DNA of 33,001 bases. Origin: UBA4055 sp036721445. Its GTDB lineage: Bacteria; UBA4055. The notes under the pieces were generated by a model. The model had not been told where the DNA came from. It searched no databases and saw nothing but the letters and a program-made list of their open reading frames with translations. The position numbers were made by a program, and so were the translations under genes. The stretch's first letter is position 1; every line of letters starts with the position of its first letter. The DNA lies in contig DAIMKZ010000011.1 of the NCBI GenBank assembly GCA_036721445.1, positions 1 to 33,001 of the forward strand, given 5' to 3'. Below, one piece after another: positions 25,284 to 32,953 of this stretch.

Positions 25284-25736
25284 TTAGTTTTCCCTAAGCA
25301 CATGTTGATCGTATATTTTCTCGAATCTCAGCTTATGTTCAGCTTCTTCTGAGGCTATTTTAAGAAGTATTTTTTCGATCTCCTCTCCCTTGAACCTTGC
25401 TGCAAGATCCTCATAAAGATCCTTTGATTTCTGCTCACGTTTCATGGCAACGATAAGAATGTTCTCGTAATCCATTTCCGGAGCGGGTTCGATATCCGCC
25501 ATATAATCGGAGATCTTTAGGTCGGCCACTTCTTTTACTTCGACCTTTTCTATCCCCTGTTTCCTGATGGTCTCAAGAGTATTTATGTGTCCTCTCTCCA
25601 TCATTTCAAGATCCTTTAAAGTTTCCTTCATTTCCGCGAACTTTGTTTTGGTCTGAAGGTCCTGATAGAATTCCACAGCTTCCTTTTCCCTGTCAACGGC
25701 GAAGTCTATTATTGCGCTGAAATCGTCTTTTTTCAT
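25284..25736 (-). CDS. Ferritin-like diiron protein (rubrerythrin-related, no rubredoxin domain)
   Basis: The 150-residue protein has a four-helix diiron pattern: Glu in REKEAVEFYQDL, E-x-x-H in MMERGHINTLE, Glu in MKREQKSKDLYEDL, and E-x-x-H in ASEEAEHKLRFE. This matches COG1633-type ferritin-like proteins. It probably reduces peroxide or handles iron, but its exact substrate is unknown. The ATG at 25736 has AGGAGA seven bases upstream. An earlier in-frame ATG at 25778 overlaps the rubrerythrin gene and lacks a site. It lies 16 bases after rubrerythrin and 16 before the next gene. Confidence 0.86.
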   Translation of the reverse strand: MKKDDFSAIIDFAVDREKEAVEFYQDLQTKTKFAEMKETLKDLEMMERGHINTLETIRKQGIEKVEVKEVADLKISDYMADIEPAPEMDYENILIVAMKREQKSKDLYEDLAARFKGEEIEKILLKIASEEAEHKLRFEKIYDQHVLREN

Positions 25737-25752
25737 TATTTTTCTCCTGTTG

Positions 25753-26325
25753 CTAGTATCTTTCAGTATAGACCTCAAAATATTCCTGAGGGTGAAGGCA
25801 GGCGGGGCATTTTTCCGGGGCTTTTTTACCTTCGTGCAGATATCCGCAGTTCAGACATTTCCAAACGATCACGCCGTCTTTTTCGAATACTTTTCCCGCT
25901 TCGAGGTTTTGATACAGTTTTCTGTATCTCGCTTCGTGAGCTTTTTCTACTTCGGCTATCTTTCTGAAACAAACTGCTACATCTTTAAAGCCTTCTTCTT
26001 CAGCTGTCTTTGCGAATTCCGGATAAAGTTCAGTCCATTCTTCGTTCTCGCCGTCAGCTGAAGCTTTAAGGTTCTCGAGAGTCGTTCCTATCTTTCCGGC
26101 AGGATACATTGCTGTAATTTCAACCATTCCGCCTTCAAGGAATTTGAAAAATCTTTTTGCGTGCTCCTTTTCGTTGAGAGCTGTTTCTGCGAATATCTCG
26201 CTTATCGAAACGAGTCCGTCTTTTTTAGCCTGTTTTGAAAAATAGTCATATCTCATTCTCGCCTGCGATTCTCCTGCGAACGCTTTAAGCAGATTCTGTT
26301 CGGTTTTTGTTCCTTTGATGCTCAT
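25753..26325 (-). CDS. rbr: Rubrerythrin
   Basis: Rubrerythrin reduces hydrogen peroxide in the cytoplasm of anaerobes using electrons from rubredoxin. The 190-residue product has an N-terminal diiron four-helix domain (E19, E52/H55, E127/H130 in the ExxH motifs) and a C-terminal rubredoxin-like domain with CLNCGY and CPAC (C157, C160, C173, C176). This order is the classical one, not that of reverse rubrerythrin. AGGAGA precedes the ATG. Genes before and after lie 17 and 16 bases away, in the middle of the oxidative-stress cluster. Confidence 0.96.
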   Translation of the reverse strand: MSIKGTKTEQNLLKAFAGESQARMRYDYFSKQAKKDGLVSISEIFAETALNEKEHAKRFFKFLEGGMVEITAMYPAGKIGTTLENLKASADGENEEWTELYPEFAKTAEEEGFKDVAVCFRKIAEVEKAHEARYRKLYQNLEAGKVFEKDGVIVWKCLNCGYLHEGKKAPEKCPACLHPQEYFEVYTERY

Positions 26326-26342
26326 TGTTTTATCTCCTGATA

Positions 26343-26723
26343 TTATTTATTTTTCCAAAGTCCGTGAAGGTTGCAGAATTCTCTCGCGACCAGATTTTCA
26401 TTGTAAGGTACATAAAATTCAGCGTGAGGTTTTTCTCCCGGCTTGAGATATTTTCGCTGGACCCACGGACCGTTTATCACTTCGACCCATTCTATATGAT
26501 GCTTGTCTTCCATAGGGTGATCGACTGATCCGACTTTTACAATGATGCCCGTGTCTGTCTTTTCGATCACCGGAACGTGTTTTTCATTTGCAGCGTCGGT
26601 GGAGTTGGCCTTAAGCTCTTTCATAGGCTGTCCGCAGCACACAAGTTCTCCGCCTCCTTCATGAACGACCTCGACCATATTTCCGCATATTTCGCATTTA
26701 TAGATCTGCTGGAATTTTGCCAT
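26343..26723 (-). CDS. dfx: Desulfoferrodoxin (2Fe superoxide reductase)
   Basis: The 126-residue enzyme reduces superoxide to peroxide without making oxygen. The N-terminal desulforedoxin-like iron site has C10, C13, C29 and C30 (CEIC, CCG). The catalytic site has H49, H69, H75, C117 and H120, with the E47-K48 pair just before H49 (EKHVP, CNLHG). All ligands are present, so it is a two-iron class I type. It lies between ferritin and rubrerythrin, which would remove the peroxide it forms. AAGGAG precedes the ATG. Confidence 0.97.
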   Translation of the reverse strand: MAKFQQIYKCEICGNMVEVVHEGGGELVCCGQPMKELKANSTDAANEKHVPVIEKTDTGIIVKVGSVDHPMEDKHHIEWVEVINGPWVQRKYLKPGEKPHAEFYVPYNENLVAREFCNLHGLWKNK

Positions 26724-26759
26724 GATGTTCTCCTTATTTCATTTTTATTCATTAAAAAG

Positions 26760-27272
26760 CTAAACAACCGGTATCAGAGGCGTGTATACTCTTGCCGCAA
26801 GATCTTTATCGAGCATGAAAAGACCGTTCGAATTCTCTTTTATCAGCGAAAGTTTGTCAATTATATTCCTGTCGTTCTCCTCCTCTTCCACCTGCTCGTC
26901 AATATACCACTGGAGGAAGTTGAAAGTAGCTCTGTCTTTTTCTTTTTCCGCAAGGTCGACAAGCCCGTTTATGCATTTCGTAATATGCTGTTCGTGTTTT
27001 AGAGTGGCTTTAAAAGCGTCGAGAGGCGATTTCCATTTGTGGTCGGGTTCATTAATCTGAAAAAGCTTTATTTCCGCGCCCTGTGAAAGAAGATAATTGT
27101 AAAATTTCATTGCGTGATCTCTTTCTTCTTTTTCCTGGACAGACATCCAGTTGGCGAACCCGTCCAGTCCTATGTTCGAGAAATAAGCAGACATAGAAAG
27201 GTACAGGTAAGAAGAATAAAGTTCTTCCTGGATCTGTTTGCAGATCGCAGTTTCCATTTTTTTACTTAACAT
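26760..27272 (-). CDS. ftn: Non-haem ferritin
   Basis: The 170-residue product is a bacterial FtnA-type ferritin: METAICKQIQEELYSSYLYLSMSAYF, the ferroxidase motif VQEKEERDHAMKFYNYL, and WYIDEQVEEEEN near the C-terminus. It forms a 24-subunit shell that oxidises and stores iron, limiting Fenton chemistry. AGGAG sits five bases before the ATG, and the gene starts eight bases after fprA. It ends in a hydrophobic YTPLIPVV tail. Confidence 0.95.
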   Translation of the reverse strand: MLSKKMETAICKQIQEELYSSYLYLSMSAYFSNIGLDGFANWMSVQEKEERDHAMKFYNYLLSQGAEIKLFQINEPDHKWKSPLDAFKATLKHEQHITKCINGLVDLAEKEKDRATFNFLQWYIDEQVEEEENDRNIIDKLSLIKENSNGLFMLDKDLAARVYTPLIPVV

Positions 27273-27280
27273 AGCTTCTC

Positions 27281-28456
27281 CTATAATGATTTGTGTTTTT
27301 CTTCAAGTATTTCCACCATTTCGTCTATTTTTCTGTAATCTTCCTCCCTTGGCATTCCTTTGCAAAGAACAGGCTCGATCACATCAACTTTCAGATTAGA
27401 AATAAGGCCTGTAAGCTGATCGATCATCTTGCCGCCCCATCCGAACGAACCTATGATCGAAACGAATTTTGTTTTCGGGCGAAGGGCGTTTGCGAGGAAG
27501 GTTGCGTAAACAGCGGCGGGATGCGCTCCCGCAAGAACCATCGGGCTTCCGATGATGATGGTTGACGCGTCGACTAAAGACATCGCCAGTTCGCCGACGT
27601 CGGTCACGGGCAGGTTGAAAGGTTTTACGGAAAAACCTTTTTTCAACAGGCTGTCAGTCAGGTAGTCGACCATGAGTTTCGTGCTCCCGTGCATGGAGAC
27701 GAACGGTATAAGTACTTCTTTTTTCACTTTATCGGAAGTCCAGTCGCGGTACGCCTCGATGATGACTTCAGGTTTATCGTAGATCGGACCGTGACTCGGC
27801 GCGATAAGTTTTATGTCGAACTGCGTAACCTTGTCGATGTTCTTGATAATGGTCGTCCTGAAGGGCATCATGATCTCGGCGTAATAGCGCTTTGCGCCGT
27901 GCACGACTATTGCATTATCGCCCGCATAGAGTTCTGAGCCGGCATAATGGGACCCGAAGAAATCGCACGAGAATAATATCTTGTCCTCCTCAAGGTAGGT
28001 CACCATTGTTTCTGGCCAGTGCACCCACGGTGTCATGAGGAACCTGAGCGTTTTGTTGCCCAGTGAAAGCGTCTCGTTGTCCTTGATCACGATGAATTTG
28101 TCCTCGCAGATGTGAAGGTGGTCCATTTCAAAAGCTTTACACTTCTCATTGGTGACGACCTTCGCTTCGGGATACTTCTCAAGAAGCATGGGGATCGCGC
28201 CGGAATGATCCTGCTCGGAATGGTTCGTGATAATGTAATCGAGTTTCTCAATTCCCAGTTCGCACAGGTTCGTTTCAAGCTCGTGCCATTTCTCAGGATC
28301 GACCGAATCTATCAGCGCGGTCTTTTCGCTCCCCTTTATCAGATAGGCGTTGTAGCTCGTTCCTTCAGGCAGAGGTATAAGTTCATCGAATATACGCCTG
28401 TCCCAGTGGATCGATCCGACATAAATTACGTCGTTATTAATAGACCTTACGGTCAT
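27281..28456 (-). CDS. fprA: Flavo-diiron protein FprA (oxygen/NO reductase)
   Basis: The 391-residue protein joins a metallo-beta-lactamase-like diiron domain with a flavodoxin domain. Iron ligands are H79, E81, D83, H84 (HSEQDH), H146, D165 and H222 (PSHGP), a complete set. The flavodoxin part starts near residue 255 (VSMHGSTKLMVDYL) and includes IIGSPMVLAG and GSFGWGG. It reduces oxygen to water or nitric oxide to nitrous oxide using rubredoxin electrons. There is no C-terminal rubredoxin, and the partner is the gene just upstream. GGAGG lies inside the end of the rubredoxin gene, with two bases between stop and start. Confidence 0.97.
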   Translation of the reverse strand: MTVRSINNDVIYVGSIHWDRRIFDELIPLPEGTSYNAYLIKGSEKTALIDSVDPEKWHELETNLCELGIEKLDYIITNHSEQDHSGAIPMLLEKYPEAKVVTNEKCKAFEMDHLHICEDKFIVIKDNETLSLGNKTLRFLMTPWVHWPETMVTYLEEDKILFSCDFFGSHYAGSELYAGDNAIVVHGAKRYYAEIMMPFRTTIIKNIDKVTQFDIKLIAPSHGPIYDKPEVIIEAYRDWTSDKVKKEVLIPFVSMHGSTKLMVDYLTDSLLKKGFSVKPFNLPVTDVGELAMSLVDASTIIIGSPMVLAGAHPAAVYATFLANALRPKTKFVSIIGSFGWGGKMIDQLTGLISNLKVDVIEPVLCKGMPREEDYRKIDEMVEILEEKHKSL

Positions 28457-28458
28457 GG

Positions 28459-28617
28459 CTATACCTCCTCGAAATCTTCTTTACCTACTCCGCAGACAGG
28501 GCAAACCCAGTCGTCAGGTATGTCTTCGAAAGCTGTTCCGGGTTTAATTCCTCCGTCCGGGTCTCCTTCTTTAGGGTCATAGATCCATCCGCAAACAGTG
28601 CATTGATACTTTTTCAT
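28459..28617 (-). CDS. rub: Rubredoxin
   Basis: This 52-residue protein has the standard rubredoxin plan: MKKYQCTVCGWIYDPKEGDP, a middle PGTAFEDIPDDWV, and CPVCGVGKEDFEEV. Four Cys in two CxxCG loops bind one iron. It carries single electrons in the cytoplasm to FprA, rubrerythrin and desulfoferrodoxin. GGAGGT precedes the ATG. It follows perR by 91 bases, in which I see a promoter, and its stop is two bases before fprA. Confidence 0.96.
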   Translation of the reverse strand: MKKYQCTVCGWIYDPKEGDPDGGIKPGTAFEDIPDDWVCPVCGVGKEDFEEV

Positions 28618-28668
28618 TCTGGTACCTCCGTATTATTGATTTCATTTTCCGAACTGGCGTTAGACATT

Positions 28669-28697
28669 AATATAAATAAGCAAATCATATGTTCCAA
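28669..28697 (-). promoter_or_regulatory. Putative internal promoter of the rub-fprA unit
   Basis: On the minus strand, TTGGAA (28692-28697) and TATATT (28669-28674) are 17 bases apart. The -10 is strong and the -35 weak. It would give rub-fprA and later genes a transcript separate from perR. I see no clear PerR box here. Confidence 0.45.
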
Positions 28698-28708
28698 AGG
28701 AAATTTAT

Positions 28709-29122
28709 TTATTTTTTCAGGCATTTTCTGCAAGTTCCGTAAATGTTAACGTTATAGTCTTCAGCCTCATGACCGCCGTTTTTGAGGATATGATCCATGT
28801 CGAATTCCGAATCTATGTCGTAAATCTGACCGCATTTCGAGCATATGAAGTGGAAGTGAGTGTCCATATCGAAATCCACGTGCAGCTCGGTCGAGTTCAC
28901 GAATCTCATGGAATTGATTATTTTATTTTCTATCAGCGAATCGATCACATTATACACTGTCATTTTGGATATGGAAGGAAATTTCTCTTTCATATAAATG
29001 TATACCTGTTCAAGCGAGGGATGAGTCCTGTTATGGTCGAGATACTTCATGATCTCAAGTCTGTGTTGGGTGACTTTTAGACCTTTCTCTTTAAGCAGTT
29101 GTATATATTTAGATAGTTCCAT
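28709..29122 (-). CDS. perR: Peroxide-responsive Fur-family repressor (PerR)
   Basis: The 137-residue protein is Fur-like: a winged-helix DNA-binding part (about 1-75) and a metal-binding half with CSKC (C94, C97) and CRKC (C131, C134) for structural zinc. The regulatory site would use H34, D83, H89, H91 and D102. By eye these match PerR's H37, D85, H91, H93 and D104. The Asp at the last position is the feature that favours PerR over iron-sensing Fur. Oxidation of such histidines by peroxide releases the repressor. Per-box-like palindromes lie in its own promoter. It heads the oxidative-stress cluster, which supports the assignment. Confidence 0.9.
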   Translation of the reverse strand: MELSKYIQLLKEKGLKVTQHRLEIMKYLDHNRTHPSLEQVYIYMKEKFPSISKMTVYNVIDSLIENKIINSMRFVNSTELHVDFDMDTHFHFICSKCGQIYDIDSEFDMDHILKNGGHEAEDYNVNIYGTCRKCLKK

Positions 29123-29134
29123 AATTACCTCAAA

Positions 29135-29151
29135 ATTGTAACAATTACAAT
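29135..29151. promoter_or_regulatory. Perfect palindrome over the perR promoter (Per-box-like operator 1)
   Basis: ATTGTAA-CAA-TTACAAT is a perfect 7-bp inverted repeat with a three-base centre. It covers the -10 end and probable start of the perR promoter. Read as 7-1-7 it matches the Per-box consensus (TTATAATNATTATAA) at 11 of 14 positions. Confidence 0.7.
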
Positions 29152-29177
29152 GTAATAATAATTATAGAAAAAGTCAA
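29149..29177 (-). promoter_or_regulatory. perR promoter
   Basis: On the minus strand, TTGACT (29172-29177) and TACATT (29149-29154) are separated by 17 bases. The start would fall about 20 bases before the perR ATG. Two palindromes overlap it, as expected for autorepression. Confidence 0.65.
29153..29167. promoter_or_regulatory. Per-box-like operator 2, between perR -10 and -35
   Basis: TAATAAT-A-ATTATAG matches the Per-box consensus at 12 of 14 positions and lies between the two perR promoter hexamers. The AT-rich surroundings raise the chance of a random match. Confidence 0.5.
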
Positions 29178-29213
29178 GTAAAAAATTCTTATGTGCGATC
29201 CGCAATTAATTCG

Positions 29214-29228
29214 TTATATTTATTATAA
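29214..29228. promoter_or_regulatory. Per-box-like operator 3, upstream of the adenylation-acyltransferase gene
   Basis: TTATATT-T-ATTATAA matches the Per-box consensus at 13 of 14 positions. It sits 50 bases before the plus-strand gene at 29278, on top of -10-like TATATT and TATAAG stretches. This suggests that PerR, or another Fur-family protein, also controls the divergent gene. Confidence 0.5.
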
Positions 29229-29277
29229 GCGACCGATCATAAAGAATGATGTGCTGCTGAAATAAACGGAGGAAGTG

Positions 29278-31737
29278 ATGATTTGTACGCAATATTTAGA
29301 CAAAACAGCAATAATATCGGGTAACAGAAGGATCAGTTACAAGGAACTTTTAGAGAAGATCAATTCCTTTGCTGAAATATATAAAAAGAAAAATTATAGC
29401 ATGACCGCGGTATATTCCGAAAACAGGCCGGAATGGATGTATGCATTTTTTTCCGGGTGGAAGAACAAATGTACAGTTGTTACTGTCGATCACACCGCAT
29501 CTGCGGATGACGTATCCTACATACTTAACGATTCCAAACCCGGTCTTATATTTTACAGCAATTCGACAAAGAAAAATTTTGATCTAATAAAAGAAAAGCT
29601 CGAGTATGATGCAGACGCAATCAATCTTGATGAGATCAATCTTAAGAAAGCAGCAGGAGAGCTGAAGCTTGAAGCCGACAGCGATCAGGATAAGACAGCT
29701 GTCATCATATATACTTCGGGCACGACAGGAAACCCGAAGGGCGTAATGCTGAGCTTTCGGAACCTTATCGCAAATATTGACGGCGTTACGAAAAACGTTC
29801 CGATCTTTACTCACAGGAAGCAGACTTTGATGCTGCTGCCGCTTCACCACATTTTTCCTCTCGCCGGAACCATGCTGGCTCCTTTGGCATCAGGAGGTAG
29901 CATAGCGATGGCTCTTTCCATGAACTCGGACGACGTGAAAAAGACCCTGAAGGACAATCAGGTGAACATAATGGTCGGAGTGCCCAGATTTTACGAGCTT
30001 CTTTATAAAGGAATAAAATCCAAAATTGATTCAAGCCTGATACCCAGATTACTGTACAAGCTGGTGAAGAGTACGGGCAGTAGGAAGCTCGGTAAAAAGA
30101 TATTCAGGAAAGTCCATCAGGGTCTGGGCGGCTATCTTGAGACGATGGTCTCGGGCGGGGCGGCGCTGAACCCCGAGGTCGGCGGGTTCTTCAACTCGCT
30201 GGGCTTCGACATGCTCGAAGGCTTCGGCATGACCGAAGCGGCGCCCATGATCACTTTCACGCGCCCCGGCAATATCGTGATCGGATCGCCGGGACAGGCT
30301 CTTCCGGGGGTCGAGATCAGGATCGTCGACGGCGAGGTCACGGCAAAAGGTCCCAATATAATGAAGGGATACTACAAAAGACCGGAAGAGACATCAGAGA
30401 TACTTAGGGACGGCTGGCTTTTTACAGGCGATCTGGGAACTCTTGACGATAAGGGTTTTCTGCGTATAACGGGGCGCAAGAAAGAGATCATCGTGCTTTC
30501 GAACGGCAAGAATATCAATCCCGTTGAACTCGAGATAAAACTTGAAAAATTCAAACCTTTCGTAAAAGAAGCCGCCGTGCTCATGCACAACGACAGGCTG
30601 CACGCTCTTATCGTTCCGGACAGCGAAGCGTTCAATGTAAAAGGCATAAAAGACGTCAGCGAATATATAAGGACAGACATTCTGCCGGTTTTCAATAAAG
30701 ACCAGAGCTCATATAAAAAGATCACCCAGTTCACTATCATAAACGACGATATCCCGCGAACGAGGCTCAGTAAGATCCAAAGGTTCAAATTGTCCGAGCT
30801 GATAGGGAATTCTGCAGCAGAAAAGAAAGACGCAGTTCATCCCGATACTGAGGAATACAAGGCCGTAAAAGAGTTCCTTGAAAAACAGCACGGCGTAAAT
30901 GTATACCCCGACCATAATATTGACTACGACATCGGGCTCGATTCTTTAGGCAAGATAGGCTTCTTAAGCTTTATTGAGCAGAAGTTCGGTGTAAAGATCG
31001 ACGAGGATAAACTGCCTCACTTTAAATCGGTAAAGGAGATCGCGGAACATATCAGGCATACAAAGCTATGGAATAAAGAAGATTTTGTCAACTGGACCTC
31101 GGCGCTTAAGGAAAAAGTGCAAGTAAAACTTCCCAAATCATGGTTCACTCAGAACCTGTTCAAGAGTATTTCGAAGCGCCTGCTGAAGATATACTTCAAG
31201 TTCACAGTGACCGGAGGAGAAAACCTGCCTGAGGCACCCTTCATAATCGCACCAAACCATCAGAGCTACATTGACGGACTTTTCGTTTCCGCGTGCATAA
31301 AACGGCCGGTCATGAAGAATACATACTTTTATGCCAAGAAGAAGCATGTCAGCAACTGGTTTTTAAAATTTCTCGCAAAGAAGAACAATGTGATCGTTAT
31401 GGATATAGACAAAGATATAATGGGTTCGATCCGCAAAATGGCCGAAGTTCTCAAAAGCGGCAGGAATATGATCCTGTTCCCTGAAGGTACAAGGTCGAAA
31501 GACGGTACGCTTGGAGATTTCAAGCAGACTTTCGCGATCTTAAGCAGGGAGCTTAACGTTCCCGTCGTACCTGTAGTTATCAACGGGGCGCATAAAGCGC
31601 TTCCGTCAGGTTCGGTAATACCAAGATTGTTCAAAAAGGTAAGCGTAGAATTTCTTGAACCTGTAAAGCCTGAAGGTTTGTCGGCAGAGGAGATCACTGA
31701 GAAAGTGAAGGCAATGATTGGGGAGAAGCTGGAGTAA
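29278..31737 (+). CDS. Acyl-activating enzyme fused to ACP and PlsC acyltransferase
   Basis: The roughly 819-residue protein has three domains. First, an AMP-binding adenylation domain (about 1-520) with IIYTSGTTGNPKG near residue 144, GFGMTEAAP, and LFTGDLGTLDDKG. Second, an acyl carrier domain with GLDSLGK, where Ser556 would carry phosphopantetheine. Third, a PlsC/LPLAT domain from about 640 with NHQSYID (H661, D665) and FPEGTRSKDG. It could activate a free fatty acid, load it on its own carrier and pass it to a lysophospholipid or glycerol phosphate. E. coli Aas has the acyltransferase before the adenylation domain and lacks the ACP. GGAGG sits five bases before the ATG; a GTG at 29275 is too close. 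Confidence 0.9.
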   Translation: MICTQYLDKTAIISGNRRISYKELLEKINSFAEIYKKKNYSMTAVYSENRPEWMYAFFSGWKNKCTVVTVDHTASADDVSYILNDSKPGLIFYSNSTKKNFDLIKEKLEYDADAINLDEINLKKAAGELKLEADSDQDKTAVIIYTSGTTGNPKGVMLSFRNLIANIDGVTKNVPIFTHRKQTLMLLPLHHIFPLAGTMLAPLASGGSIAMALSMNSDDVKKTLKDNQVNIMVGVPRFYELLYKGIKSKIDSSLIPRLLYKLVKSTGSRKLGKKIFRKVHQGLGGYLETMVSGGAALNPEVGGFFNSLGFDMLEGFGMTEAAPMITFTRPGNIVIGSPGQALPGVEIRIVDGEVTAKGPNIMKGYYKRPEETSEILRDGWLFTGDLGTLDDKGFLRITGRKKEIIVLSNGKNINPVELEIKLEKFKPFVKEAAVLMHNDRLHALIVPDSEAFNVKGIKDVSEYIRTDILPVFNKDQSSYKKITQFTIINDDIPRTRLSKIQRFKLSELIGNSAAEKKDAVHPDTEEYKAVKEFLEKQHGVNVYPDHNIDYDIGLDSLGKIGFLSFIEQKFGVKIDEDKLPHFKSVKEIAEHIRHTKLWNKEDFVNWTSALKEKVQVKLPKSWFTQNLFKSISKRLLKIYFKFTVTGGENLPEAPFIIAPNHQSYIDGLFVSACIKRPVMKNTYFYAKKKHVSNWFLKFLAKKNNVIVMDIDKDIMGSIRKMAEVLKSGRNMILFPEGTRSKDGTLGDFKQTFAILSRELNVPVVPVVINGAHKALPSGSVIPRLFKKVSVEFLEPVKPEGLSAEEITEKVKAMIGEKLE

Positions 31738-31814
31738 TTATTTGATAATATTATTTCATTTTCAATCAAAAATGACTTATCATACAGTCAAAATACATTT
31801 GAACAGGAATTTAT

Positions 31815-32801
31815 ATGAAAAAGATTCTTACACTATGCGGCGGGTTCTCTACAGAGCGCGAGATAAGCATTAAGACCGGCAATGCTGTTTCGAGAGGGAT
31901 CGCGGCAGCAGGATATGAGAGCTTTCTGATGGATACGGCTTTTCCTTCAAAGATATTTAAATCCGGAAAAGACTTCAATTACGTTCCGAAAGGGAAAGTC
32001 AAGAACACTCCCGAAGTTGTACTTGAGCTATCTGAACAGCTGGTTAAGCTAAAACCGGATAAGGTTTTTATCGGCCTGCATGGTGGAGAAGGCGAGAACG
32101 GGCAGATCCAGGCTCTGCTGGAGCTGCTGCAGATCCCGTTCGTCGGATCCGGCGCCGAAACTAGCGCGATGTGCATGGACAAGAACATATCCAAGATCAT
32201 CGCGAAGAGCGAAAGAATACCGACGGCGAAATGGGAGTTCATAGATCCGAAGGATTACTCGAAAACAGCTTTGAAAAAGCTTTTGAAGCCGTACGGATAT
32301 CCTGTGGTCGTGAAGGCGCTCGGTCAGGGTTCGTCGGTCGGCGTGTCGATCCTGCATTCGGAAGGTGATCTCGACAGGACAGTAAAAATGATGAAGGATG
32401 TTAAAGACAAGTACATCATCGAGCAGTACATTAAAGGCCGCGAACTGTCGATACCTGTCATCAAAGGTCACGCTTTCCATTCGATCGAGCTGATCCCGCA
32501 CACCGGATTTTATGACTACGAGCATAAGTATACTCCGGGCGTTACGACCCACGTGTGCCCCGCTAAGATCACTGACAAGGAAGTTAAAGCTCTGAATACT
32601 TACGCTGAAAAGATATATAAAGCTATCGGATGCAAAGATTACGCGAGAGTAGACTTCATCCTTTCCGGATCCGACGGAAAACTGTATTTTCTTGAGATAA
32701 ACAATCTTCCGGGGATGACTGAGCTTTCGCTTGTTCCCGAATCCGCAAAAGCGAGCGGGATAAGTTTTCCGGAACTGATGGATCTGTTGTTGAACGATTA
32801 A
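31815..32801 (+). CDS. ddl: D-alanine-D-alanine ligase
   Basis: The 328-residue ATP-grasp enzyme makes the D-Ala-D-Ala dipeptide for peptidoglycan. It shows GGFSTEREISIKTG, LHGGEGENGQIQALLELLQIPFVGSG, the ATP-grasp segment VVVKALGQGSSVGVS, the FYDYEHKY loop with the Tyr typical of dipeptide-forming ligases, and the metal site YFLEINNLPGMTELS. AGGA lies about eight bases before the ATG. The last 40 bases of the coding region recur inverted at the window edge. Confidence 0.96.
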   Translation: MKKILTLCGGFSTEREISIKTGNAVSRGIAAAGYESFLMDTAFPSKIFKSGKDFNYVPKGKVKNTPEVVLELSEQLVKLKPDKVFIGLHGGEGENGQIQALLELLQIPFVGSGAETSAMCMDKNISKIIAKSERIPTAKWEFIDPKDYSKTALKKLLKPYGYPVVVKALGQGSSVGVSILHSEGDLDRTVKMMKDVKDKYIIEQYIKGRELSIPVIKGHAFHSIELIPHTGFYDYEHKYTPGVTTHVCPAKITDKEVKALNTYAEKIYKAIGCKDYARVDFILSGSDGKLYFLEINNLPGMTELSLVPESAKASGISFPELMDLLLND

Positions 32802-32809
32802 AATTATAA
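32762..32809 (+). repeat. Left arm of an inverted repeat at the end of ddl
   Basis: These 48 bases, covering the last 12 ddl codons, the stop and 8 bases beyond, recur reversed at 32954-33001. 47 of 48 positions match. The single change is synonymous (TTG to TTA, Leu). The two arms are 144 bases apart, and the match stops sharply on the inner side. Confidence 0.9.
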
Positions 32810-32814
32810 CCGCT

Positions 32815-32948
32815 CAACCGAAAGCCGGTTTAAGGGATTCCGGTAATTTTGCCTATAAATCCACAAATCCCTAAAATACAGGGACGATGTCTTTTATTAA
32901 CGGCAAAATACACTCACGCCTTCTTCATAAACCGCTTTATGGTATTCG
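32815..32948. repeat. Intergenic repeat element, copy 2
   Basis: This copy resembles 5660-5792, with the core at 32882-32948. It fills the space between ddl and its inverted 3' copy. A hairpin TCCCT/AGGGA stands where copy 1 has TCCT/AGGA. It also contains CATAAA-CCGC-TTTATG, a 6-bp stem that copy 1 lacks. I see no coding frame. Confidence 0.65.
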
Positions 32949-32953
32949 CTATT

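Noticed and set aside
24293..25303. Naming the TIM-barrel flavoprotein pyrD, and starting it at 25303
   Set aside because: The catalytic Cys is absent by eye and the context is not pyrimidine synthesis. The 25303 start has no ribosome site and overlaps the previous gene.
28640..28700. A Per box in the rub promoter
   Set aside because: The best 7-1-7 reading matches only about 8 of 14 positions, no better than chance in this AT-rich gap.
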